This document shows positions 32,523-43,200 of a stretch of 64,000 nt of DNA, piece by piece. Both the position numbers and the translations under genes were made by a program. Where the stretch lies: positions 27,385,073 through 27,449,072 of the forward strand of contig OZ024914.1 of NCBI GenBank assembly GCA_964017125.1, read 5' to 3'. Within the stretch, counting starts at the first letter, position 1, and every line of letters starts with the position of its first letter. The DNA comes from Flabesymbios commensalis. Lineage: Eukaryota > Annelida > Polychaeta > Terebellida > Flabelligeridae. The notes under the pieces were generated by a model that was not told the origin of the DNA, made no database searches, and saw only the letters and a list, made by a program, of their open reading frames with translations.

Positions 32523-35408
32523 ATGAGTTCCAATCGAGAACCAGGATTGGGTACAAAGTATATTGCTGATCATTATAGTGGATTGCCCTCACAGTTCAGC
32601 AATTTGCGAAATGGGCATGTTCTTCAGATCTGCATTTTGAAGTCATCTCTGACGCCTGCAACAAAGTTAATCATGGACACATATCCTGAAACTCATGTTG
32701 CTGGACATCGCATGATATACCGTTTACTCAATAAGCTGAAACAAAAGATGGAGGTATACAAGAAGAGGATATCTAAAGAAATTGATCAATTCACTAGATT
32801 CAAATCTTTTTTGGAAGATTCATTTAATATACCGGTCTCCACTCCTAAAAAAGACAGTACGTCTCTGAGTGTGACAGATAATAGGATTTCAGATCTAATC
32901 AGTATACAGAGTGACAGGGATGATTTATCTATGCCTTCCCCAGAGCCATCCACAAGCTATGCTATGCCTCAATGTGCCACAGTATCTGATGAGACTACAC
33001 AGCAGACATTGAATATGTCCACCTCCAGATTACAAGATTCATTACGTAATCAAAATAAATGTGAGGGATGCAAAGATCTTCGAAATCGCTTACATGAAGT
33101 ATTAAGAGAAAAATCAGAAGCAAGAATCAGATATAATCAAAACACAAAACTTTTGAAACAACAATTCAATGAGCCAGTTAAAGTTATATCTCAAAAATTT
33201 AAAAGGAAAGTCAAACAATATGATAATTTAAAACAGAAAACCAAAACCACTTTTCATAGCATGCAGATTGCTGATTTAAAAAAGAAATTATCAAATTTGA
33301 CAAAAGCTCATAATAAATTAAAGAAATACCATGACACAAACAAGGATTCATTAAAAATAAAAAAAGATAAACAACTTATGGAAAAAATTAAAATACTTCA
33401 GTCCAATTTAGAGGAATCAAATGAACGATATAGAATTCTGGAAGACAAATGTACAACTCAAGATGATGAAATTGTAGAACTTAAAAATAATCAAGTAATA
33501 AATATCAAGGATGAGAAAACATTTTCTTCTAAAGCACGTCAGCTTGTTTATGATTGCATCGTGAATCAGGTTCCCAGCAAAAATGTACATGATGTCTTTG
33601 CCCAATTTTTTTGTAGACTGGGACTTTTGAAACAGATATATCCGAGTAGGTCAGCAGTTGAAAATATGACGAGAGAACTCGGTGTCATTTCGGAATTGCA
33701 GGCAGCGCAAGTCATCCTTCAAAATAAAAATAATACACTAGGTTTTGATGCAACCACACAAGAAGGGGTACATATTAACAGCATCCACATAACTACTGAA
33801 ACACAATGCATTGTACTTGCTGTTGATCAGCTGCCTGGTGGTACAGCACATGATTATCAAGAACATATTTCAGACACAATCGATAATTTAGCTGAAGTCC
33901 ATTCCTATTTCAATAAATCATCCTTTGAAGAATGTAAAGCAAAATTAATTAACAATATAAGTAATACCATGACAGATAGGTGTGCAGCAAATCATGCAGC
34001 TATTAGATTGTTAAATGAAGAGTGGGATAAATCTCTGAATGAATTAAACTGTCATCTACACCCCTTAGATTCTTTTTCCACATCTGTTCGATCCTCACTT
34101 GCAAAATTGGAGTCATCACAAAAGATAAGTAGTCAACTATATGGTAGTGATTGTGTAGCTGGTAAAATTGTTCTTCAAATGAACAAATTGCGATATAAAG
34201 ATGGAAAGGGTGATCCCCGCGGCTTTAAAATATTTCTGGAAAACGAAAATCTCAAACTCGGTATTGTGCCCAGATATAGGGGAAATCGATTGCATGTACT
34301 ATTCCACATAGGTGGAGTATATATTCAGCATTACGATCTCTTTTTGAAGTACTTGAAGACTGGTACTAGTCTCAATGGGTTCCGTGCAAAAATTTTCCAT
34401 GACATGTCTAGTTTAGCTGGTAAATTGGAAATGCAGGTTTTAGGTCTTTTTGGGAAACTTCTGACAGGGCCTTGGATGAAAACATTTTATACATCAGACG
34501 GGAACCAGATTCCACATCTTGACGGTATTAACTTAGTTCGCAAAATAATAGAAACCTTGCAGGAACAAAAACAAGATCCCATGCGCGTTTTAGCTAGGAC
34601 AACAGATTTTTTTGGCAACACATTGGACAATTCTGTTCAGGTGTTACAAAATACTCCAAGGGACACTACTTTATTCATCAAAATGGTAGAATGCAGCATT
34701 GATGCAGTTTGTACTGTACTCAACAACCAGTATTCAAGATATTTTGAGCTTGAAATATCAGATGAGTTATTTTTTGTAACAAAATCTGCTAGGTCCCATA
34801 ATATCGATGCAGAAGAAATCATGGGTATGTTTAGTGCTGCACAGGAAAAATCACCACATGCCTCAATAGAATATATGTCCTCAAAAATCCGCGGCAAAAA
34901 AAACAAAACTGTCCCTTTTCTAGATAGCTTGGGTTCGGAAGAGCAAAATTCTATTTTAAAGAGGGTAGTGTCTTTTTCAAGAAAGAAAAGAGCAAAATTA
35001 AGATTAAGACAAAAAGAACTTAGGTTAGAAATTTCGAAACGAGAGGCTGTAAAATCACAGAAACGAGACACCACTGAGCGTAACAAGTTGGAAAAGCAAC
35101 TTAAAAATTCTGATTTAACTGAATTATTGAGTAATTACCCTGATTTTGATAATGAAAAGAAATTGATATTGACAGATCTATTACAAGGCCAGATTGTTCA
35201 CAGAAATCTTTGCCATGTGTGGTTTGAAGACGGTAAAGCTGTTTTGTATGATGGTAAAATTGAGAAATTTAAAAGAAAGAACGGAAAACCTATTTATAAA
35301 GTAGCATATTGGTCCAAAGATGAAATTTATGAGGATGCAACTGATTACGACATGTCAGTTTTTGCTCTAGGTGTCGATTTTCTTCTTGGTGATTTGATTA
35401 TATTATAA
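32523..35408 (+). CDS. Intronless 961-aa transposase-like protein
   Basis: The frame is open without interruption. I prefer ATG at 32523 (context AAAATCATGAG) to an in-frame ATG at 32478, because the extra 15 residues look like untranslated sequence. Order of parts: N-terminal region 1-170 without zinc fingers; a CxxC pair (C180, C183); a long Lys/Glu-rich coiled coil (about 190-345); then a core with GFDATTQEGVH (D409), ISNTMTDRCAANHAA (D485) and NCHLHPLD (C510, H511, H513). This D...D...CxH layout resembles RNase H-fold transposases with a helical insertion, such as hAT-like enzymes. The third acidic residue was not identified. Residues 887-961 look like a small beta-barrel (Tudor/SH3-like: VWFEDGK, YDGKI, YKVAYW) ending FLLGDLIIL. 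I recall similar multi-copy uncharacterised proteins in fish and invertebrates, but the superfamily is not certain. It could be a young transposon or a domesticated gene. Confidence 0.7.
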   Translation: MSSNREPGLGTKYIADHYSGLPSQFSNLRNGHVLQICILKSSLTPATKLIMDTYPETHVAGHRMIYRLLNKLKQKMEVYKKRISKEIDQFTRFKSFLEDSFNIPVSTPKKDSTSLSVTDNRISDLISIQSDRDDLSMPSPEPSTSYAMPQCATVSDETTQQTLNMSTSRLQDSLRNQNKCEGCKDLRNRLHEVLREKSEARIRYNQNTKLLKQQFNEPVKVISQKFKRKVKQYDNLKQKTKTTFHSMQIADLKKKLSNLTKAHNKLKKYHDTNKDSLKIKKDKQLMEKIKILQSNLEESNERYRILEDKCTTQDDEIVELKNNQVINIKDEKTFSSKARQLVYDCIVNQVPSKNVHDVFAQFFCRLGLLKQIYPSRSAVENMTRELGVISELQAAQVILQNKNNTLGFDATTQEGVHINSIHITTETQCIVLAVDQLPGGTAHDYQEHISDTIDNLAEVHSYFNKSSFEECKAKLINNISNTMTDRCAANHAAIRLLNEEWDKSLNELNCHLHPLDSFSTSVRSSLAKLESSQKISSQLYGSDCVAGKIVLQMNKLRYKDGKGDPRGFKIFLENENLKLGIVPRYRGNRLHVLFHIGGVYIQHYDLFLKYLKTGTSLNGFRAKIFHDMSSLAGKLEMQVLGLFGKLLTGPWMKTFYTSDGNQIPHLDGINLVRKIIETLQEQKQDPMRVLARTTDFFGNTLDNSVQVLQNTPRDTTLFIKMVECSIDAVCTVLNNQYSRYFELEISDELFFVTKSARSHNIDAEEIMGMFSAAQEKSPHASIEYMSSKIRGKKNKTVPFLDSLGSEEQNSILKRVVSFSRKKRAKLRLRQKELRLEISKREAVKSQKRDTTERNKLEKQLKNSDLTELLSNYPDFDNEKKLILTDLLQGQIVHRNLCHVWFEDGKAVLYDGKIEKFKRKNGKPIYKVAYWSKDEIYEDATDYDMSVFALGVDFLLGDLIIL

Positions 35409-36420
35409 ATAGATATCTAAATAGATTTGGTATTACACTAATATTATAGTAATAAGCCGATGACTAATACAATTAAAATGCAGAGTAACCCTGGCCCCAT
35501 ATTATCATGTTTTTATGGTCTCACTTAGTGTATTGCCACGTATGAGGAGTGCTGTTGCCATTGGGATTTTTTTATTTTGGCTGTTCAGAGATGCTACGTC
35601 AACTGATTTTCTCTATGAGGTCTGGAATGTTTTTTTGTTCTAATGCAACAGCAACTATGTGGTATAAACTAGGTTTTGATTGAAAACGGTATGATTTAGT
35701 AACTGTTTGTCTGCGGAGTCACCACGGCCCCATATTATCTTGCTTTTATGATCTCACTTCGTGTAGTTAAATCAGGTTGAGCACACTTCCATCAGTATAA
35801 ATTAGTGAAAAAGGACTTTGCATGGGCTGAGTTCTCTAGGCAGGATATTTTCAGTATCATAATTATAAATTGTCACAGGTTGAGCACACTTCCATCAGTA
35901 TAAATTAGTGAAAAAGGACTTTGCATGGGCTGAGTTCTCTAGGCAGGATATTTTCAGTATCATAATTAAAAATTGTCATATATCATGTCGCAAGCTTTGT
36001 TCACTTGAGCACACACATCGGTGTCAAAGTTGTTGACTTTTACATGTTACACCACATAGTTTTAAACATTAACATGGTTAATATGCTGCTTTGGAATCGC
36101 AAATGTGTCATATGATTATTAGTTTATCTATCATCCATACTACGTTTTAAAGCTTTGTCTGTGCACATGCAACATGCTTTGCCAGTGGGGCGGCCCAACG
36201 ATTAACGAGCTGACACTAGCCAATAAATTGACTATTACTTAATATTCTATAATGATAACAAATGCATGAAATATCCTACTATGATAATTAAGATGACGTA
36301 AGTCTTATTGCAGATCATTGTCAATGTAAATATTATATTGTAAAGTTCACTGTTGTTCAAAATGTGTTTTTTACATTGGTGATACTGAATATATCAATGT
36401 GAGATGATTTAATAAAAAGA
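35409..36420. other. 3' flank of the large open frame; internal duplications and polyA signal
   Basis: GGCCCCATATTATC followed by TTTTTATGGTCTCACTT (about 35490) recurs at about 35725 with small changes. A perfect-looking 103-bp tandem duplication follows. AATAAA at 36411-36416 could end the transcript. Confidence 0.5.
35773..35978 (+). repeat. 103-bp tandem duplication
   Basis: Unit 35773-35875 (starting CAGGTTGAGCACACTTCC) is repeated at 35876-35978 with only one or two differences at the very end (AATTATAAATTGTCA versus AATTAAAAATTGTCA). Very recent. Confidence 0.9.
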
Positions 36421-38278
36421 TATGTGATTTATATATTATGTCACAAATGCAACAGTTGACATGGTTAAGAGTGATTTTTATTGAAAACCACAGTTTTTCA
36501 CTTCTTGATTTACATTTTACACCATTGGTGAGGTAAGTTAACATTATTTATCATGTTCATCCAATACATGTATTCATTAAGCATCCAAAATTTAGCAATA
36601 GATTTTTCAAAGTTAAAAATAAATGTTTTTGTAATTTATACAATACATGGAAAAGTTGTTTCTATTACTGCCAACTCTATTGAAAAACTGTGGTTAAAAG
36701 GTGGTGTTGGTGTGGCTGTGAGGGGAGGTTTACTGTTGAGTGGTTACCTTTATCTGCCCTGTATAGTTTTTTTGACATGTATTGTCATGAATTGTACTTG
36801 ATTTGCCATTGTTTGTACTAAATGTCCTATGTAATAGGAAGTTGTATTTTTTCCAGATGCATATTAGAATACTTTTTGCATGTATTCAATATATTGACAC
36901 AATATGGACATTTTTTGTTTCTTGTATTCATGATACTTTTCAAGATCTGACACTGGACATCCGCCTATATTAAGTGTAATTTCACTTGGGATAATTCTTA
37001 TAAGTTTAGGGCTCGTTTCCTTATTTAATTTCAGGGGACCCTGAACAAGTGTGTTACTATGTGATTATATATGTACAGTAAGTCTTATTGTCTTTTCAAT
37101 GTCAATAATATAGCTATCTATATTTTCTCAGACTATTACAGGGCATTTTCAAAATCTGGAATTTGATCAACAAATTGTACTAGGTCAATTTCTTTTCTTT
37201 TTACATAAGGTAACCACTCAAGGGTATATGGAGGCCATATTAATTAATAAGAATGTTCAAGAAAGTATATAGTTGTAAGTATTGTACACTTAAGATGTTG
37301 GCTACTACTGTCACCTCCCACCTGATGAATGCCTCTGGCATCCCCATTATAGTGGGGGATCCCGGGTTGACAAAAGCCCAATTTTTGTACTAACCTCTTA
37401 ACAGCAAGGGATCGAAACTGCATATGTGTACATATGGTCATCAAATTACTTGTTCTAATATTTTTAACAAAAAATCTTTTACCTCATGCAGTTGTGGGGC
37501 TTTTTATTCAAATAGTTTTATAGCCTCATGGATTTGCTTTTACAATTTTACTAATTAATGTGTTGTATTAATGCATAATTTATGCAAGGAACCAATTGCT
37601 GATGATCGTGATCCATTTGTTAGTATTCATTTTCATATCTTCTAGTTTCTAGCTGTTCCATGAAGCTCATTTCAAATTGATAGGCCTAATAGGATTTTGA
37701 GCAAACCAAACTGAAACTTAATAAATTATGCATTTTTTAACTGTTGACATTTTACTAATGAAACATAGAACAAATTATATTTGTCTTAATTACTTTGAAT
37801 TTGTATAACATTGTAATAATTATTCTGATGCTAGTTGTTAATTAGTCATGTCCAGTTTTACTTCATTCTTGAATAATTACTGGTATCATGTTTAATAATT
37901 CACACTAGTTATAAATAATTATAAGGCAAAACTTGCATCATGACATCTAATAGAAAGTTGCGTAATTAGTAATAATAATATGAAAAGAATATCAAAACCA
38001 AACGAACGACTAATATTTGAATTTTTTTATTATTTAAAACTCACCTTGTGACAGTGTAGTAGTGCACACTTAGAGCAAAAATAGTACACAAGGACATGTA
38101 GGCCTATCCAAAATATAATATTTTAGTAATAATTATTATCAGATTATAGGAATTGAAAAAAGCATTGTCAAAATAGAATGGATGAACCGCAAATAACGAC
38201 CAGATGCGACCGGGAAAAGGGGAGAATATGATGTTGCCATAAAGTGTTGTGACATATACTTCTTTCAAGAGTGGGTAT
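36421..38278. other. Intergenic, AT-rich, nothing recognised
   Basis: A 16-bp inverted pair, GAAAACCACAGTTTTTC (36482) and GAAAAACTGTGGTT (36680), is the only structure seen. Short open frames lack motifs. Confidence 0.35.
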
Positions 38279-39346
38279 AAATGTCACAAAAAATAAAACA
38301 CTTATGATTTGATTCTTATGTGATTGTTTGGAAAGGGCTTATCAATACCTTTACAACGGTAAAAGAATTATGTTCCTGGCTCATATAGACATCGAGTTAT
38401 GTAGGTTTTTAAACAGAAATATCCCAATTTTTTCCGTTATTTATGCAAATTTATGCTAATTAGTCTCATCCATATTAATTTATTCATAATTAAGTATTCT
38501 ATTGGTTATTTTTCATTATTATAAAGTCATATTTGCATCATTACAGCTATAAACATGGCATAATTTGCATAAATTTGTTTTGTAAATATATTAAAAAACA
38601 AATTTATGCTAATTATTGACCTAAATTAGCATAAATTATGCAAATTAAGCACTTTTTCACTACATTTTTGACCAATATTGATTGCCAACTAAAAAAATGA
38701 AAAATTATATACAACAGTCCAAAAACAATATGGCAATATCTCAAAAATAGACCATTCGTGCTTGTTTTTTGCATAAAAAATCAATAATTTATGCAAATTT
38801 ATGCTAATTAGCATCTTCCAGTTCTATTAAATTCATAATTAATTGTTCTGTTTCATATCTCTCACTTACTGACAGCTATATTTGCATTTTTACATGTAAA
38901 AAAATGAGCATAATTTGCATAAATGTATCAAATAACCGTGATTACCGACTAATTATATATTCCTGATATTTGCATAAATTATGCTAATTAGGTACTTTTT
39001 TCGCTAAAATTTCAAAAAATCAATTCCAACACAAAGATTAATATGGTGTGCAATTGTCCTGAAAATTTTATAGCAATATCTTCAAAATCAAAAAAGTTAT
39101 GTTGAAAAATAGGTGTAAAAATGCAATAATTTATGTATTTGGGTCACAATTTGCTTAGTTAAACTATTATATAACAATTGTTACAAAAATTGCGATATTT
39201 TTTAACCTTAAAATCCACATAACTCGGTGAGTATACTACCTAGGAACATAATTCTTTCACCATTGCAATGGTATTGATGAGCTCTTTCCAGAAAATTACA
39301 AAAGAATAAAATCAGAGGTGTTTGAATTTTTTTTGTAACATACCTA
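38279..39346. mobile_element. AT-rich foldback element, 1.07 kb, about 165-bp inverted arms
   Basis: Left arm 38279-38445 (ATGTCACAAAAAATAAAACA, then AAAGAATTATGTTCCTGG, then CGAGTTATGTAGG) pairs with the reverse complement of 39180-39346 in the same order. The interior has two related blocks (38445-38660 and 38787-39010), each starting TTTATGCAAATTTATGCTAA and ending with its inverse. It is non-coding. Confidence 0.75.
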
Positions 39347-39837
39347 CGGTTAGACACCGCCTACCCCCTAACCCTTCTAAGCCTTAACTTGGCTTAAAAA
39401 AACACGCCCGAAATGCCGGGGTTCTCCTAAAAGGCCAAAATGACCCCTCCTAGCCTCCCTGCAGGCATGAGGAGCCTCTGCACCACCAATGCCAACGGCT
39501 TAGGCTGTAAAATAGCAGTAAAATAGCATACAAAAGCATTTCTCACCCGCGGAAAACAAGAAAGAATCAAAACAAACATGACAGATCTGAGATCATGAAG
39601 ATTGCCCACTCCATCATGTCAATGCCCGTGTCTACTCTTCTTGAAATAATGATAAATGTTTGTTCAATGAAACCTAGAAATGCTAACGCAATAAAAAACT
39701 AACATGGATGCATTGCATATAAAAGGATATATCTACGATTATAGCCAGATCTACAGCTGGAAAACTCATTAAATTATACCACTGATCGTCGTCTGCGCGT
39801 CCGAATAAGATACTCTCCATCCCCTGCTGGCCTCAGC
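39347..39837. other. Intergenic, nothing recognised
   Basis: CT-rich patch at 39350-39480 without gene signature. Short open frames only. Confidence 0.35.
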
Positions 39838-39876
39838 CCGCAGTTTACATCGCTGAAATGGGGCCTGAGGCCACCA
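39838..39876 (+). repeat. Boundary core matching 52612-52652 in inverse
   Basis: CCCGCAGTTTACATCGCTGA, then ATGGGGCCTGAGGCCACC, is found again as the reverse complement at the far side of the block. Its second half resembles the conserved half of the 39-bp minisatellite monomer. Confidence 0.75.
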
Positions 39877-40296
39877 AAACTAATTCGCGCAAGAATACAA
39901 GAATGTGATTTGTTTGTTTGATTGCTTGTGATAGCTAGCCTTGAAACCAGGCTGTCAGGGCCTTCCAGCTGTGTCGATTACTCTAGCATCCTTTCAAAAA
40001 GTTGAATGTATTGATAAGATATCATCTTAATAATGGCCTAGTACTTTATTCGATGTTGGACCAATCGTTTTCTGTGTGACGGGGGCCCATCACTACTCCA
40101 TCATTGCGTGAATAGGCTAGCTAGTACTACACGCCAGCTTAACCTGTCGGCCTAGGCATATTTCATGAGTTTCGCATGAATCTCGGTCAATTCTCAAACG
40201 ATTTCTATGAAATATTGTAGTCCATTTCTAACAGCTATAAGAAAATATAAATGTCTACCATTGTTCTTCCTCAGGCCAACATCATCTATCATTAGG
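39877..40296. other. Unique flank between boundary core and array
   Basis: No gene. The stretch around 40195-40235 (GATTTCTATGAAATATTGTAG) weakly resembles 53271-53295 but is too short to call. Confidence 0.35.
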
Positions 40297-43200
40297 CCTA
40301 TGTATGAGTGGGGCCTCAGGACACCATCTTCTATCATTATGTATGAGTGGGGCCTCAGGCCACTATCTTCTATCATTGTGTAAGTGTGGGGCCTCAGGAC
40401 ACCATCTTCTATCACTATGTGTGAGTGGGGCCTCAGGCCACCATGCATGCACCTTTTATCAGTATGTATGAGTGGGGCCTCAGGCCACCATATTCTATCA
40501 TTGTGTAAGTGTGGGGCCTCAGGCCACCATCTTCTATCATTATGTATGAGTGGGGCCTCAAGCCACCATTCTCTATCACTATGTATGAGTGGGGCCTCAG
40601 GCCACTATCTTCTATCATTGTGTAAGTGTGGGGCCTCAGGCCACCATCTTCTATCATTGTGTAAGTGTGGGGCCTCAGGCCACCATGCTCTATCATTATG
40701 TATGAGTGGGGCCTCAGGCCACCATCTTCTATCATTATGTATAAGTGGGGCCTCAGGCGACCATGCTCTATCATTATGTATGAGTGGGGCCTCAGGCCAC
40801 CATGCCCTATCATTATGTATGAGTGGGGCCTCAGGCTACCAGGTCTAGCATTATGTATGAGTGGGGCCTCAGGCAACCATGCTCTATCATTATGTATGAG
40901 TGGGGCCTCAGGCCATCATGTCTAGTATTATGTATGAATGGGGCCTCAGGCCACCATATGCTCTATCATTATGTATGAGTGGGGCCTCAAGCCACCATTC
41001 TCTATCACTATGTATGAGTGGGGCCTCAGGCCACTATCTTCTATCATTGTGTAAGTGTGGGGCCTCAGGCAACCATCTTCTATCATTGTGTAAGTGCGGG
41101 GCCTCAGGCCACCATCTTCTATCATTGTGTAAGTGTGGGGCCTCAGGACACCATCTTCTATCATTATGTATGAGTGGGGCCTCAGGCCACCATGTTCTAT
41201 CATTATGTATGAGTGGGGCCTCAGGCCACCATGTCTAGCATTATGTATGAGTGGGGCCTCAGGCCACCATGCTCTATCATTATGTATGAGTGGGGCCTCA
41301 GGCCACCATGCTCTATCACTATGTATGAGTAGGGCCTCAGGGAACCATCTTCTATCATTGTGTAAGTCTGAGGTCTCAGGCCACCATCTTCTATCATTGT
41401 GTAAGTGTGGGCCTCAGGCCACCATCTTCTATCATTGTGTAAGTGTGGGGCCTCAGGCCACCATGCTATATCATTGTGTAAGTGTGGGGCCTCAGGACAC
41501 CATCTTCTATCATTATGTATGAGTGGGGCCTCAGGCCACCATCTTCTATCATTGTGTAAGTGTGGGGCCTCAGGCCACCATCTTCTATCATTGTGTAAGT
41601 GTGGGGCCTCAGGACACCATCTTCTATCATTGTGTAAGTGTGGGGCCTCAGGACACCATCTTCTATCATTGTTTAAGTGTGGGGCCTCAGGACACCATCT
41701 TCTAGTATTATGTATGAGTGGGGCCTCAGGCCACCATGCTCTATCATTATGTATGAGTGGGGCCTCAGGCCACCATGCTCTATCATTATGTATGAGTGGG
41801 GCCTCAGGCCACCATGCTCTATCACTATGTATGAGTAGGGCCTCAGGCAACCATCTTCTATCAATGTGTAAGTCTGAGGCCTCAGGCCACCATCTTCTAT
41901 CATTGTGTAAGTGTAGGCCTCAGGCCACCATCTTCTATCATTGTGTAAGTGTGGGGCCTCAGGCCACCATGCTATATCATTGTGTAAGTGTGGGGCCTCA
42001 GGACACCATATTCTATCATTATGTATGAGTGGGGCCTCAGGCCACCATCTTCTATCATTGTGTAAGTGTTGGGCCTCAGGACACCATCTTCTATCATTGT
42101 TTAAGTGTGGGGCCTCAGGACACCATCTTCTAGTATTATGTATGAGTGGGGCCTCAGGCCACCATGCTCTATCATTATGTATGAGTGGGGCCTCAGGCCA
42201 CCATGCTCTATCATTATGTATGAGTGGGGCCTCAGGCCACCATGCTCTATCACTATGTATGAGTAGGGCCTCAGGCAACCATCTTCTATCAATGTGTAAG
42301 TCTGAGGCCTCAGGCCACCATCTTCTATCATTGTGTAAGTGTAGGCCTCAGGCCACCATCTTCTATCATTGTGTAAGTGTGGGGCCTCAGGCCACCATCT
42401 TCTATCATTATGTATGAGTGGGGCCTCAAGCCACCATTCTCTATCACTATGTATGAGTGGGGCCTCAGGCCACTATCTTCTATCATTGTGTAAGTGTGGG
42501 GCCTCAGGCCACCATCTTCTATCATTGTGTAAGTGTGGGGCCTCAGGCCACCATGCTCTATCATTATGTATGAGTGGGGCCTCAGGCCACCATCTTCTAT
42601 CATTATGTATAAGTAGGGCCTCAGGCGACCATGCTCTATCATTATGTATGAGTGGGGCCTCAGGCCACCATGCCCTATCATTATGTATGAGTGGGGCCTC
42701 AGGCTACCAGGTCTAGCATTATGTATGAGTGGGGCCTCAGGCAACCATGCTCTATCATTATGTATGAGTGGGGCCTCAGGCCATCATGTCTAGTATTATG
42801 TATGAATGGGGCCTCAGGCCACCATATGCTCTATCATTATGTATGAGTGGGGCCTCAAGCCACCATTCTCTATCACTATGTATGAGTGGGGCCTCAGGCC
42901 ACTATCTTCTATCATTGTGTAAGTGTGGGGCCTCAGGCAACCATCTTCTATCATTGTGTAAGTGCGGGGCCTCAGGCCACCATCTTCTATCATTGTGTAA
43001 GTGTGGGGCCTCAGGACACCATCTTCTATCATTATGTATGAGTGGGGCCTCAGGCCACCATGTTCTATCATTATGTATGAGTGGGGCCTCAGGCCACCAT
43101 GTCTAGCATTATGTATGAGTGGGGCCTCAGGCCACCATGCTCTATCATTATGTATGAGTGGGGCCTCAGGCCACCATGCTCTATCACTATGTATGAGTAG

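Noticed and set aside
34637-35086. 149-codon antisense frame inside the large open frame
   Set aside because: A shadow of the 961-codon frame with no independent motif.
38440-39010. Enhancer made of octamer (ATGCAAAT) sites
   Set aside because: The sites belong to palindromic blocks of an AT-rich foldback element, which explains them without regulatory function.
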